Origin: Rossellomorea marisflavi
Lineage (GTDB): Bacteria; Bacillota; Bacilli; Bacillales; Bacillaceae_B
Direction of reading: 5' to 3'
Assembly (NCBI RefSeq): GCF_001274775.1
Contig: NZ_LGUE01000005.1
Span: 64,346-128,345 of the forward strand
DNA: 64,000 bases
The translations under genes and the position numbers were made by a program. Positions 46,640 through 55,186 of the stretch are shown here, one piece after another. The notes under the pieces were generated by a model. It was not told the DNA's origin, ran no database searches, and saw only the letters and a list, made by a program, of their open reading frames with translations. The number at the start of each line of letters is the position of its first letter. Within the stretch, counting starts at the first letter, position 1.

Positions 46640-47545
46640 ATGCGCGTAACCCAAAGCATGCTGACCAACAACTCTATGAGGAACCTCAGCTCCTCTTACA
46701 GCCGGATGGGCCAGCTTCAAGATCAACTCTCCACCGGTAAAAAGATCACCCGTCCCTCAGACGATCCAGTCGTCGCCATGAAGGGAATGTTCTACCGCTC
46801 CAATGTAAGCGGGGTGGAGCAGTATAAGCGGAATTTGTCTGAATTGTACTTGTGGATGGATAATTCGGAGGCAGGATTAGAACAAGGTAACCAAGGCCTC
46901 CAACGTGTCCGGGAGTTGGTTCTCCAAGGAAAGAATGGCACTCTTTCAGAAGATGATAAGAAAGCCGTAGCCGCTGAAATTGGACAGATCAAGCAGGATA
47001 TGATCACCATCGCTGAAACGAAGGTCGGCAGTCGCTACATCTACCACGGTACCGACGTGAATCATTCACCAATCAAGGACAAAGCACCAGCAGACGGTAG
47101 TGCACCACAGGTGGCTGATAACCTCAGGGATGCCGCCATCGGTGATTATATTGTAGAGGTGTCCCCTGGAGTTACCCTTAAGGCAAATGTCACGCCGGGT
47201 AAAGTTTTTAATCAGGAGATGTTTGACACGCTCCATTCCATTCAGAAAGCGTTTGAGTCGAATGATGACACGGACCTAGATGGCATGCTAAATAAACTTG
47301 ACGGTGTTATTGAAAAACTATCCTCGGAACGATCCGACCTAGGTGCTCGATACAATCGTTTAGAAATGGTTGATGACCGTCTTTCTCAACAAGAAACAAT
47401 GGCGAAGCGCATCATGTCTGATAATGAAGACGCTGAAATTGAGAGAGTCATTACTGATTTAAAATCACAGGAAAGCGTCCACCGTGCAGCACTCAGTGTC
47501 GGGGCAAGAATCATGCAGCCGACCTTGATGGACTTTTTACGATAA
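46640..47545 (+). CDS. flgL: Hook-filament junction protein FlgL (HAP3)
   Basis: 301 residues, flagellin-like ends: RVTQSMLTNNSMRNLSSSYS and STGKKITRPSDDP at the N-terminus, and LSVGARIMQPTLMDFLR at the C-terminus. It joins FlgK to flagellin. Follows flgK by 15 bases and ends in a terminator. Confidence 0.96.
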   Translation: MRVTQSMLTNNSMRNLSSSYSRMGQLQDQLSTGKKITRPSDDPVVAMKGMFYRSNVSGVEQYKRNLSELYLWMDNSEAGLEQGNQGLQRVRELVLQGKNGTLSEDDKKAVAAEIGQIKQDMITIAETKVGSRYIYHGTDVNHSPIKDKAPADGSAPQVADNLRDAAIGDYIVEVSPGVTLKANVTPGKVFNQEMFDTLHSIQKAFESNDDTDLDGMLNKLDGVIEKLSSERSDLGARYNRLEMVDDRLSQQETMAKRIMSDNEDAEIERVITDLKSQESVHRAALSVGARIMQPTLMDFLR

Positions 47546-47552
47546 GTTAAAT

Positions 47553-47585
47553 AAAGGGACCGACCATCCGCGGTCGGTCCCTTTT
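47553..47585 (+). terminator. Intrinsic terminator after flgL
   Basis: AAAGGGACCGACC and GGTCGGTCCCTTTT pair around ATCCGC. Confidence 0.9.
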
Positions 47586-47605
47586 ACCATAGAGAGGTGA
47601 ACAGG

Positions 47606-48187
47606 ATGAATGTCCCGCAAATCCGTATCCAATCAACGAATGCCGCGATATCTATTGAGACCACTCCGGGTCAATTCGATATGCAGCAACCAAATGCCAC
47701 TGTAGATATCCAGCAGCCGCAAGCTAAGATGGATATTGAGCGAACTCCGTCCAAACTAACCATCGATCAATCAGAAGCCAGGGCCGATATGGATCTAAAA
47801 TCGATCAGAAGGCGGATTGAAGACTTTGCGAATCAAGGCTATCAGGACTGGCTCGAGGGCATGGCGCGCGTCTCGGGGGACGGCGATGAGCTCATGATGA
47901 TCGAAAACGGTGGAAATGCCTTGGCCGAACAGGCGGACCGCAACAGTGCGAGTCCGATTTATGACTTTAATATAGGCTTCATCCCATCGGCCGGCAGCGT
48001 CAAAATCGGGTACGATCCGGGAAGCGTAAGGGTGAACATTGAGCCCCAACGGGTCATCAACAATACCCGGACGAATAAACCGATCGTTGACTTCACTCCT
48101 GCCAAGGTAAACATCGGTATGCAGAGATATGCGGACCTCAAAATCGACTGGGTCGCACCAGGTGAAAATCTAAACAAAGGAATGTGA
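47606..48187 (+). CDS. yviE: YviE-like flagellar-cluster protein (DUF6470)
   Basis: 193 residues from the ATG at 47606 (AGAGAGGTGA upstream; a GTG nine bases earlier is possible). The N-terminal 60 residues contain degenerate repeats (QQPNATVDIQQPQAKMDIER), and the C-terminus has PQRVINNTRTNKPIVDF. Conserved between flgL and fliW in Bacillus; function not established. Confidence 0.85.
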   Translation: MNVPQIRIQSTNAAISIETTPGQFDMQQPNATVDIQQPQAKMDIERTPSKLTIDQSEARADMDLKSIRRRIEDFANQGYQDWLEGMARVSGDGDELMMIENGGNALAEQADRNSASPIYDFNIGFIPSAGSVKIGYDPGSVRVNIEPQRVINNTRTNKPIVDFTPAKVNIGMQRYADLKIDWVAPGENLNKGM

Positions 48188-48190
48188 CAT

Positions 48191-48634
48191 ATGAACATCC
48201 AAACAGCCTATCACGGCAACATCACTGTCAATGACGAAGAACTACTTTCATTCATAAAAGGTATACCCGGCTTCCATGATGAAAACGAATTTGCCCTGCT
48301 TCCCCTTGAAGGGAATGAATGGTTTCAAGTTCTCCAGTCCACCTCGACGCCAGACCTTGCTTTCATCACAACAAATCCGTTTCTCTTTTTCCCTGAATAT
48401 GATTTCGAACTTGATGGCGCAAGTCTAGATCAACTTGGTAATCCGACAACAGAAGATATTCAAGTCCTTTCAATCCTTACAGTAAAAGACCCATTCAAGG
48501 AATCGACAGCCAATCTCCAGGCACCAATTATCATAAACACAGTGAAGAAAAGTGGGAAGCAAGTCATCTTAACGGACACCAACTACCGCACCCAACACCA
48601 AATCTTGGCACAGCCAGCCGGAAAGAAGGGGTGA
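48191..48634 (+). CDS. fliW: Flagellar assembly factor FliW
   Basis: 147 residues with [20 protein letters not shown] and [20 protein letters not shown]. FliW binds free flagellin or CsrA in turn, so that unsecreted flagellin lets CsrA repress hag translation. It sits directly before csrA with 4 bases between them. Confidence 0.95.
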   Translation: MNIQTAYHGNITVNDEELLSFIKGIPGFHDENEFALLPLEGNEWFQVLQSTSTPDLAFITTNPFLFFPEYDFELDGASLDQLGNPTTEDIQVLSILTVKDPFKESTANLQAPIIINTVKKSGKQVILTDTNYRTQHQILAQPAGKKG

Positions 48635-48638
48635 CCGC

Positions 48639-48860
48639 ATGCTCGTACTCACCAGGAAAACCGGCGAAAGCATCCAAATCGGAGACAACATTGAAATCAA
48701 AGTCGTCTCGATCCAAGGAGACCAAATCAAACTCGGCATCGATGCTCCTAAACACATAGACATCCACCGAAAGGAAGTCTATCTATCCATTCAAGAACAA
48801 AACACCGAAGCCTCAAAAGGCATCCTAAACCTACTAAACCTCCTCCCGAAAAACGAATAA
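48639..48860 (+). CDS. csrA: Carbon storage regulator CsrA
   Basis: 73 residues: [20 protein letters not shown] and the C-terminal [16 protein letters not shown] segment, both typical. RNA-binding repressor of hag translation. GGGGTGACC ribosome site. Confidence 0.97.
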   Translation: MLVLTRKTGESIQIGDNIEIKVVSIQGDQIKLGIDAPKHIDIHRKEVYLSIQEQNTEASKGILNLLNLLPKNE

Positions 48861-48879
48861 AAAGTTTTTTCAAAACGAC

Positions 48880-48907
48880 TAAACACCCAGGAAAAACGAC
48901 CGATACT
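48880..48907 (+). promoter_or_regulatory. SigD promoter of hag
   Basis: TAAA, 14 bases, GACCGATACT, upstream of flagellin where SigD transcription is expected. Confidence 0.85.
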
Positions 48908-48972
48908 ACTTATGTAAGCCAAAGAGGAAAGGGCGGCCGACCTCTTCCTCCCCGGCAAACCAAAACCAAACA

Positions 48973-49006
48973 GTTCACAAGGACGTGAACTCACTTTCAA
49001 GGAGGA
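48973..49006 (+). promoter_or_regulatory. CsrA-binding leader of hag: AGGA hairpin plus SD site
   Basis: GTTCAC and GTGAAC form a six-bp stem with the loop AAGGAC, putting an AGGA motif in the loop as in known CsrA sites. The second AGGA lies in the Shine-Dalgarno (AAGGAGGA at 48999-49006). Two sites, one covering the ribosome site, is the arrangement used by CsrA on B. subtilis hag. Confidence 0.7.
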
Positions 49007-49015
49007 AACAACAAA

Positions 49016-50536
49016 ATGAGAATCAATCACAATATCGCTGCATTGAACACGCACCGTCAATTGAACAGTGCGACAAATGCTCAATCTAAATCAATGGAAA
49101 AACTTTCTTCAGGTCTTCGTATCAACCGTGCAGGAGACGACGCTGCCGGACTAGCAATCTCTGAAAAAATGCGTGGGCAGATTCGTGGGTTGGATATGGC
49201 ATCAAAGAATGCCCAAGATGGAATTTCTTTAATTCAGACAGCTGAAGGTGCTTTAAATGAAACTCATTCTATCCTACAGCGTATGCGTGAGTTAGCTGTA
49301 CAATCCTCTAACGATACTAATACTGAGTCAGATAGAAAAGAACTACAAAAAGAAGTGGATCAATTAACTCAAGAAATTGATCGAATTGCTAATACTACAG
49401 AATTTAATACTCAAAAGTTACTTAATGGGGACAAAGCAGGACTACGTCCAGCATCAACTGGCAAAATAGAAGTTGCTTCTAACACTACTGCTTCAGTAAC
49501 AGTATCTGCAGCAACTGATACTGATGCTCTTACTAAAACGGGAACAATAACAATTACGAGAACAGCTGAAGGTAAAGATGCTGACGATGCTACAAAAGAC
49601 TTCACTATTGGAGATCCGTCAGGCACAAATGCTGCATTCACAACGGCGGATGATCTTACTGCTTTATCGGGATTCGGTGATGATCTAACTCTAGCTAATT
49701 TGGCTAATATGAAAGTTGGAGAAAGTGTAACTATTAGTATTCAGAAGAACGATGCAGGAAGTACTGATGCAAGTAATTCTTTATCTTTCCAAATTGGTGC
49801 TAATGAAGGACAAAACATACTAGTAGGAATAGACGACATGAGAGCAGATGCTCTTGGACTAAGAAATGGTGGAAACGCATTAGATATAACTGACTCTGAG
49901 AAAGCAACCGCAGCAGTCAAAACCATTAATAATGCTATCGAAAAAGTATCAAGTGAGCGCTCTAAATTAGGTGCAACTCAAAATCGCCTAGAACATACTA
50001 TTAATAACCTTAATACATCTTCCGAAAACCTAACTGCCGCAGAATCCCGTGTTCGCGACGTAGATTATACTTTAGCTGCCTAAGCAGCAACAAGTACAGT
50101 CGTCCTGACTGGTAACGGTCAGTGATTATGATTGGGTGAATTGCTGGAAACCCCTTAGAGCTCTTCTTGCCACAGCGTAGTTGGAAACGACAGGCGCGAT
50201 GGCTATGAGAAAAGAAGAGATTGGGCAATCAGCAGCCAAGCTCCTGTGGGGAAACCTTGGAGAAGGTTCAACGACTAGGATAGACCATCTAAAAGCTTGC
50301 TCATGATGATGAAATCCGTAGGTGAGCCAGTGTCCATCAGCACTGAGGATCCGAAGTGCCCAACCCCTTATATTGAGGGTGAAGATATAGTCTGGTCATT
50401 TATGAAAGTAAATGTTCGCACGATGGCGAAAGAAATGATGGAACAAACGAAGAATTCAATTCTTTCTCAAGCTGCTCAAGCTATGCTTGCGCAAGCAAAC
50501 CAACAGCCACAAGGTGTGCTTCAACTTCTTCGTTAA
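49016..50536 (+). CDS. hag: Flagellin Hag, gene split by a group I intron (exons 49016-50065 and 50423-50536)
   Basis: Exon 1 encodes 350 residues from [16 protein letters not shown] through [11 protein letters not shown]-like sequence; exon 2 encodes the conserved last 37 residues, [20 protein letters not shown] to GVLQLLR. Joined in frame at GTAGAT/ATGGCG they give a normal 387-residue flagellin. Without splicing, translation reads five residues into the intron and stops at TAA (50081), losing the C-terminal helix needed for export and filament assembly. The middle of exon 1 (about 49200-50040) is visibly more AT-rich in codon third positions than both ends. SigD promoter and CsrA hairpin upstream, terminator downstream. 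Confidence 0.9.
50066..50422 (+). mobile_element. Group I intron in flagellin gene, 357 nt, no ORF
   Basis: P1: exon GAU (50063-50065) pairs with intron GUC (50099-50101), putting U50065 opposite G50099 as the splice-site wobble pair; P1 continues with UAC UU/AAGUA and an inner GCUGC/GCAGC hairpin. P2-like hairpin CTGAC/GTCAG (50105-50122). P element AATTGCTGGAAA (50139) pairs with Q AATCAGCAGCCAAG (50227) as P4. R region TTCAACGACTAGG (50267) pairs GACTA with TAGTC (50388-50392) in S element AGATATAGTC as P7. The intron ends in G (50422). These are the diagnostic group I features. No long intron ORF. Confidence 0.9.
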
Positions 50537-50547
50537 TTTTATGTTTA

Positions 50548-50578
50548 AAGGGGTCCTGGTCTCAGGGCCTCTTTTTTT
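50548..50578 (+). terminator. Intrinsic terminator of hag
   Basis: AAGGGGTCCTG and CAGGGCCTCTTTTTTT, directly after exon 2. Confidence 0.85.
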
Positions 50579-50585
50579 ATGTATC

Positions 50586-51509
50586 CTAGTTCATCAAAAA
50601 ACATAGAGTTACTAATTGTCCCGTGTTTAACCCCGTAATATTCTTCAGGATTAAACAAATTTCCAAATTATTTGGTTTTATCACAACTTGGTAGGGTTTT
50701 ATTTCTTGAGTTGAGAGCTCTTCTACTGTATTTAACAACACGTTTGAATAAAATCTCTCCCTTTTAATCTCATCGTATAGGGCTGTGAGAATAGATAGTT
50801 GCTCGTTTATTTCTTTAGTAGGGTGCTTCAATTTGAGTAATGTGGGTAGGTAAATCGTCGTCCGCTTGGAAGCGGCAATGCTGGGTTTAATAGTATTGAA
50901 ACGTATTAGCTTGCGGTGCATTCCTGGGATTAAATAAGGAGTGATCAGATGGAGAAAATAGAAAATCTGAAATTGGTCGTACAATAGTAATCGGTTTTGA
51001 CCGTCCAGAGCAAAATGCAGATTGAATCTATTATAGAGAAGGTTTATTAAAAATTTGTTTTCTACATGAGTAAAACTCTCTGTAGATAATATGATCTTGC
51101 GAGGAATTTCATTTTCTTTTTTCAAGTGTCCGTCATCCTGATACCACCATGCCAACGCTAAAGTATCAAGATGCCTGCTGATATAATCATGCGGAAGACT
51201 TTTTTTGTTGTCAGGGTACCAAATCGAGCGAAGGGTTGTAATTAGAGGGTTGGATTTGGACTGAACATAGTATGACTCTGAGAATCCCTTCTTAATTCTT
51301 GGATCCATTGATCTTTTGTAAGCAGGGGGAGATAGAGGTATATATGGATTTAAAGAGTGATAGCAATAAAAACACCATTCCTTATCCTTGGCTGCATGAT
51401 TGAAAGCGAATCGTGGCTTCCTTCCCGCTTGTTGTGTGATGGATCCGTCGCCTAATAGCTTACCGCACAGCATTGAATGAATAGAAGTCAAGATCATCCC
51501 ACCCTTCAT
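50586..51509 (-). CDS. Free-standing LAGLIDADG homing endonuclease (LAGLIDADG_2 type)
   Basis: 307 residues. Two LAGLIDADG-type helices with catalytic acids: MLCGKLLGDGSI (about residues 14-25) and ALAWWYQDDGHL (about 112-123), so a single chain with both halves. The first motif is followed by FAFNHAAKDKEWCFYCYHSL, typical of intron- and intein-associated enzymes. It is on the strand opposite to hag and outside the intron, between the hag terminator and the SigD promoter of flaG. Sequence is AT-rich compared with the flagellar genes, suggesting acquisition. Its likely target is the intronless hag 3' end or nearby DNA; this is inference. No strong ribosome site was seen; ATG at minus-strand 51509 is upstream of the second in-frame ATG. 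Confidence 0.85.
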   Translation of the reverse strand: MKGGMILTSIHSMLCGKLLGDGSITQQAGRKPRFAFNHAAKDKEWCFYCYHSLNPYIPLSPPAYKRSMDPRIKKGFSESYYVQSKSNPLITTLRSIWYPDNKKSLPHDYISRHLDTLALAWWYQDDGHLKKENEIPRKIILSTESFTHVENKFLINLLYNRFNLHFALDGQNRLLLYDQFQIFYFLHLITPYLIPGMHRKLIRFNTIKPSIAASKRTTIYLPTLLKLKHPTKEINEQLSILTALYDEIKRERFYSNVLLNTVEELSTQEIKPYQVVIKPNNLEICLILKNITGLNTGQLVTLCFLMN

Positions 51510-51573
51510 TAACAGAACGAATGTTCCTATAACATAATAGTAACCCCCTTATTAGTGAACTTGCAAGAAAGAC

Positions 51574-51600
51574 TAAACTTTCTCTCGGAAATGACCGATA
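51574..51600 (+). promoter_or_regulatory. SigD promoter of flaG-fliD-fliS-fliT
   Basis: TAAA, 15 bases, GACCGATA, 34 bases before the flaG start. Confidence 0.88.
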
Positions 51601-51633
51601 TTATTTCTATAATAACCAGGAGGGTTTCAGGCT

Positions 51634-51975
51634 ATGGCAGGTGGAACAATTGGGATACACACTCAACAAAAAGTAAGCAACTACATGAACGAGTTGATAC
51701 ATAATGTAAGGGTAGAGGAGAAGCAGTCCGCACCAATAGAGAAACCTGTTTCAGAAACATCCGTAAAGACTGCATTGAACGGTATGAACGAATTTGTATC
51801 GTCGGCCAATACTCATCTGAAATTTGAATATCATGACCGACTCAATGAGTATTATGTAACCATCGTGGATGATATTACTCAAGAAATAGTCAAAGAGATT
51901 CCCGCAAAAAAATTCTTAGATATGCATGCAGATATGGCTGAATTTATGGGATTAGTAGTAGATAAGAAAGCGTAA
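51634..51975 (+). CDS. flaG: Flagellar protein FlaG (YvyC)
   Basis: 113 residues. A variable N-terminus and a conserved C-terminus: HLKFEYHDRLNEYYVTIVDD then QEIVKEIPAKKFLDMHA. FlaG-family proteins influence filament length. First gene of the cap operon; 18 bases before fliD. Confidence 0.92.
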   Translation: MAGGTIGIHTQQKVSNYMNELIHNVRVEEKQSAPIEKPVSETSVKTALNGMNEFVSSANTHLKFEYHDRLNEYYVTIVDDITQEIVKEIPAKKFLDMHADMAEFMGLVVDKKA

Positions 51976-51993
51976 AGGAAGGAAGTGTAGTTC

Positions 51994-53499
51994 TTGGCGA
52001 ATATGAGAGTGGGCGGACTCGCCAGTGGTATGGATACCGATCAAATCATCAGCGACTTGATGAAGGCAGAGCGAATCCCTTTAGATAAATTGAATCAAAA
52101 GAAGCAGTATCTCGAGTGGCAGCGTGATGACTACCGGGAAATGAATAGCCAAATGCTCAATTTCAGTAATATGATCTTTGATGGTGTCATGAAGCAGGCG
52201 ACATACATCCAAAAGACGGTAAATATATCTAACCCGAATGACATTTCAATTAAGAATCTGGCATCAACTTCCGACTTTAATGGAACGATCAAAGTTGAGA
52301 AACTGGCAACCTCTGCAACTATGTATGGTCAGCAAGTAGATGCAGGTTTTGACCCAAAGAAAAAACTAAGCGACTCCTTGCAATTAACAGGTCAACAAAC
52401 CATTAAAGTGAAGGCTATTAATGCAGATGGTACAATGCCGGATAAATTCACGGAGATTGCATTCGACCCAACGGCAGAAACAATGGAAAGCCTTCTTTCG
52501 AAAATCAACTCGAAAACCGGGGTCACCATGTTTTTTGATGAAAAGACGAAACAGATGTCTGTGATGAGTAAAAATAGTGGGAGTGGGGGTTCTGAAGCTG
52601 AAATTCAGCTGGAAGGAGATTTCTTCGGGAAAATGGGCCTTGATGCTACGAATGTAATGGCAAAAGATGCAGGAAGAGGATCGGTTGGAGAAAACGCCAT
52701 TTTTACCTATAACGGCATGAAGACAGAGCGATCTTCCAACACCTTCGTTATTAACGGAGTAGAAATAACCCTGAAGAATGCCTCCAACACGAACGTAACC
52801 TTCTCTTCGGCACCAGACGTGGATAAAATCATGGAATCCATCGTCAAGTTTGTAGATGAATACAACAAACTGATCGAAAAGGTCAACGGCGAAGTGAACA
52901 AATCGAAGTTCCGTGACTTTCAGCCTCTAACATCTGAACAGAAGAAGGATATGTCGGAAGATGAAATTAAGCTGTGGGAAGAAAAAGCCCGGAGCGGAAC
53001 TCTCCGCAATGATTCAGTCCTCACATCTGGATTGAACAAAATGCGTACAGATCTATATACATCGGTCTCTGGTGGGAGCAAGGATGTTAATCAGCTTACA
53101 CAAATAGGAATCAAAACGTCTAGTAACTACCTTGACCGAGGGAAGTTAATCATAGATGAATCCAAGCTCAAAGAAGCCATCTCAAAAGATCCGAACGCCA
53201 TTTATGATCTTTTTGCCAAGAATGGTACAACCTCGGCTGAGCAGGGGATTGCACGTAGGATGAGGGATACACTTAAATCAACCATGGAAAATGTCGAAAA
53301 GAAAGCTGGGAAAACTTCAGCTGTGAACGATACATTTTCAATCGGAAAGTTACTGAAGAACATGGATTCGCAAATCACGCGATTTGAAGAGCGTATGAAG
53401 CAGGTCGAAACCCGTTACTGGAGCCAATTTACGGCTATGGAAAAAGCAGTACAACGAGCAAATTCCCAGTCTGCTTATCTCATGCAACAGTTCTCATAA
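51994..53499 (+). CDS. fliD: Flagellar filament cap protein FliD (HAP2)
   Basis: 501 residues. N-terminal GLASGMDTDQIISDLMKAER and KQYLEWQRDDYREMN, C-terminal RFEERMKQVETRYWSQFTAM and NSQSAYLMQQFS. It caps the filament and folds flagellin at the tip. The start is TTG (TTGGCGAATATG) with GGAAGG upstream. Confidence 0.96.
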   Translation: MANMRVGGLASGMDTDQIISDLMKAERIPLDKLNQKKQYLEWQRDDYREMNSQMLNFSNMIFDGVMKQATYIQKTVNISNPNDISIKNLASTSDFNGTIKVEKLATSATMYGQQVDAGFDPKKKLSDSLQLTGQQTIKVKAINADGTMPDKFTEIAFDPTAETMESLLSKINSKTGVTMFFDEKTKQMSVMSKNSGSGGSEAEIQLEGDFFGKMGLDATNVMAKDAGRGSVGENAIFTYNGMKTERSSNTFVINGVEITLKNASNTNVTFSSAPDVDKIMESIVKFVDEYNKLIEKVNGEVNKSKFRDFQPLTSEQKKDMSEDEIKLWEEKARSGTLRNDSVLTSGLNKMRTDLYTSVSGGSKDVNQLTQIGIKTSSNYLDRGKLIIDESKLKEAISKDPNAIYDLFAKNGTTSAEQGIARRMRDTLKSTMENVEKKAGKTSAVNDTFSIGKLLKNMDSQITRFEERMKQVETRYWSQFTAMEKAVQRANSQSAYLMQQFS

Positions 53500-53520
53500 T
53501 TGAAATAAAGGAGTGTCACC

Positions 53521-53925
53521 ATGGCCATCAACAACCCATATGCCGCATACCAGAATAACTCGGTCAATACCGCGGCACCAGGGGAACTCACCCTTATGCT
53601 CTACAATGGCTGCCTGAAGTTTCTTCACATTGCAAAACAAGCCATAAACGAAAAAAACATTGAATTGAAAAACACCAATATCCAAAAGTCTCAAGCGATT
53701 ATTCACGAACTTATGGTCACATTGGATCCGAATGTCGAAGTCTCGAAGAATCTCCTGTCATTATACGAATACATCAATCACCGACTGACTGAAGCCAACA
53801 TTAAAAACGACCTGTCTATCTTGGAAGAAGTAGAGGGCTATGTCACTGACTTCCGGAATACATGGAAACAAGTAATTCAGATGAATCGCCAAAAGCAATA
53901 CGCTGGCCAGAGTGGACAAGCGTAA
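53521..53925 (+). CDS. fliS: Flagellin export chaperone FliS
   Basis: 134 residues with PYAAYQNNSVNTAAPGELTL and MLYNGCLKFLHIAKQAI, the family hallmark. It binds unsecreted flagellin C-termini, the region encoded by hag exon 2. Confidence 0.96.
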   Translation: MAINNPYAAYQNNSVNTAAPGELTLMLYNGCLKFLHIAKQAINEKNIELKNTNIQKSQAIIHELMVTLDPNVEVSKNLLSLYEYINHRLTEANIKNDLSILEEVEGYVTDFRNTWKQVIQMNRQKQYAGQSGQA

Positions 53926-54266
53926 TGAGCGCTGTCCTTGAATGCCACGGCATTACGAAACAGCTGAAAACCCTCTTGGATGGAGAAGACGACCGTGAGT
54001 CTAAGATTAATACCATCGATAGCCTTCTAGTGGAAAGAGAGCAGCTTTTGCCCTCAATCACTCCACCGTACTCTTTAGAGGAACAGCGAATGGGAAAAGA
54101 AATCGTCCTATGGAACAAACAGATCGATCAAAAGTTGGCGCGTTTGAAGATTGATATAAAGCGGGATATGAATGGCATTAGTAAAACAAAAACGACCGTT
54201 CAGAGATATACTAATCCGTATGAGTCAATGCAGACAGATGGAATGTTTTATGATAAACGGAATTAG
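53925..54266 (+). CDS. fliT: Flagellar chaperone FliT
   Basis: 113 residues. The ATG overlaps the fliS stop (TAATGA), which fixes the start and excludes the longer in-frame ORF that would lie inside fliS. Helical protein with LLVEREQLLPSITPPYSLEE; a FliD chaperone in the family. Ends in a terminator at 54267. Confidence 0.85.
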   Translation: MSAVLECHGITKQLKTLLDGEDDRESKINTIDSLLVEREQLLPSITPPYSLEEQRMGKEIVLWNKQIDQKLARLKIDIKRDMNGISKTKTTVQRYTNPYESMQTDGMFYDKRN

Positions 54267-54292
54267 ACCTCTCTTGATTGGGAGGTTTTTTC
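54267..54292 (+). terminator. Intrinsic terminator of flaG-fliDST
   Basis: ACCTCTC / GGGAGGTTTTTT hairpin after fliT. Confidence 0.8.
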
Positions 54293-54361
54293 GTTTCATT
54301 TGGAGGGTTTTGTGGGAGATTGTCGAATACAGAATCTAACTAATATTGAGAGGAGCTTGAT

Positions 54362-54919
54362 ATGCCAAGACCTAAATGAATTTGGACACCCGGAGGGACC
54401 TATCATATTACGGCAAGAGGAAACCGGAAAAGCAACTTATTCAGAGATAAAAAGGACTACCAGCATTATTTGGCATTACTGCACACAGCCCTTCAACGTT
54501 ACCCCACTGATCTCCACGCTTATTGCCTTATGCCCAATCACCTTCACCTCATTCTCGGCACCATCAACCACACCCCGACTGAATTAATTCATTACCTACA
54601 CTCAGTCTATGCCCGCTACTTCAACCACCGCTACGATTACGTCGGCCATCTAATCCAAGGCAGATTCTATTTAAAACAAATCCGCAATCACAAACAACTC
54701 CTTGACACAAGTGCCTACATTCACCTCAACCCTGTAAAAGCAAACTATACGAAACTACCGGAAGATTACCTGTGGAGTAGCTACGGGGCTTTCCTTACCC
54801 CAACCAAGTCAACAATCATATACATGGATAAGATTCTATCGCTACTGGGAGAGAATCCTCATCGGAAATATCAATTATTTGTTGAAACCAAGCGAAAGAT
54901 TAATGCATGGAATATTTAA
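54362..54919 (+). pseudogene. REP-associated tyrosine (Y1) transposase, RAYT, with premature stop
   Basis: The frame starts MPRPK, then TGA at 54377-54379, then IWTPGGTYHITARGNR. Homologues have an arginine there (CGA to TGA is one change). Past the stop the frame stays open for 180 codons and retains the HUH motif MPNHLHLIL (about residue 60 after the stop), the SVYARYFNHRY segment, GHLIQGRFY and YIHLNPVKANY. RAYTs mobilise short palindromic REPs using single-stranded DNA. The stop kills or strongly reduces the product unless an internal start is used. Palindromes are found 27-60 bases after the stop. Confidence 0.85.
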
Positions 54920-54944
54920 CAAATGACTTAGATACTCTTTGAGT

Positions 54945-54988
54945 GAGCCAGGCACAAAAAGGCAAAAAGGTGCCAGGCACAAAAAGGC
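54945..54988 (+). repeat. REP-like palindrome pair next to RAYT
   Basis: GAGCCAGGCACAAAAAGG and GTGCCAGGCACAAAAAGGC are direct copies; the second contains the palindrome GTGCC-A-GGCAC. Such GTGCCNGGCAC elements fit the substrates of the adjacent RAYT. Confidence 0.6.
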
Positions 54989-55115
54989 TATAATCCACCA
55001 CCCCTCGACAAACCCCGCCAATCTACCCCACAACACCCCCCCCAATCCCCAAATCCCCGCCACCAATCTACCATTTTCTACACCACCTCCACAATATTGA
55101 CAAATAATTAAGAAA

Positions 55116-55141
55116 GTTTAAGCAGGAATACGAAAGGGAAT
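55116..55141 (+). promoter_or_regulatory. SigB-type promoter of hpf
   Basis: GTTTAA, 14 bases, GGGAAT, close to the SigB consensus GTTTAA-N13-15-GGGTAT. B. subtilis yvyD/hpf is a known SigB and SigH target. Confidence 0.7.
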
Positions 55142-55186
55142 GCAGAATATATACAACATAGCTTTATTTTTAAAGGAGGAGTTTAC

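Noticed and set aside
50297-50422. ORF frame inside the intron running into exon 2
   Set aside because: It is only the exon 2 frame extended upstream through intron RNA structure (P7-P9 region); no ribosome site and no conserved protein before MAKEMM.
53862-53924. Longer fliT start inside fliS
   Set aside because: The TAATGA overlap gives the normal start and length; the extension would merely translate fliS in another frame.
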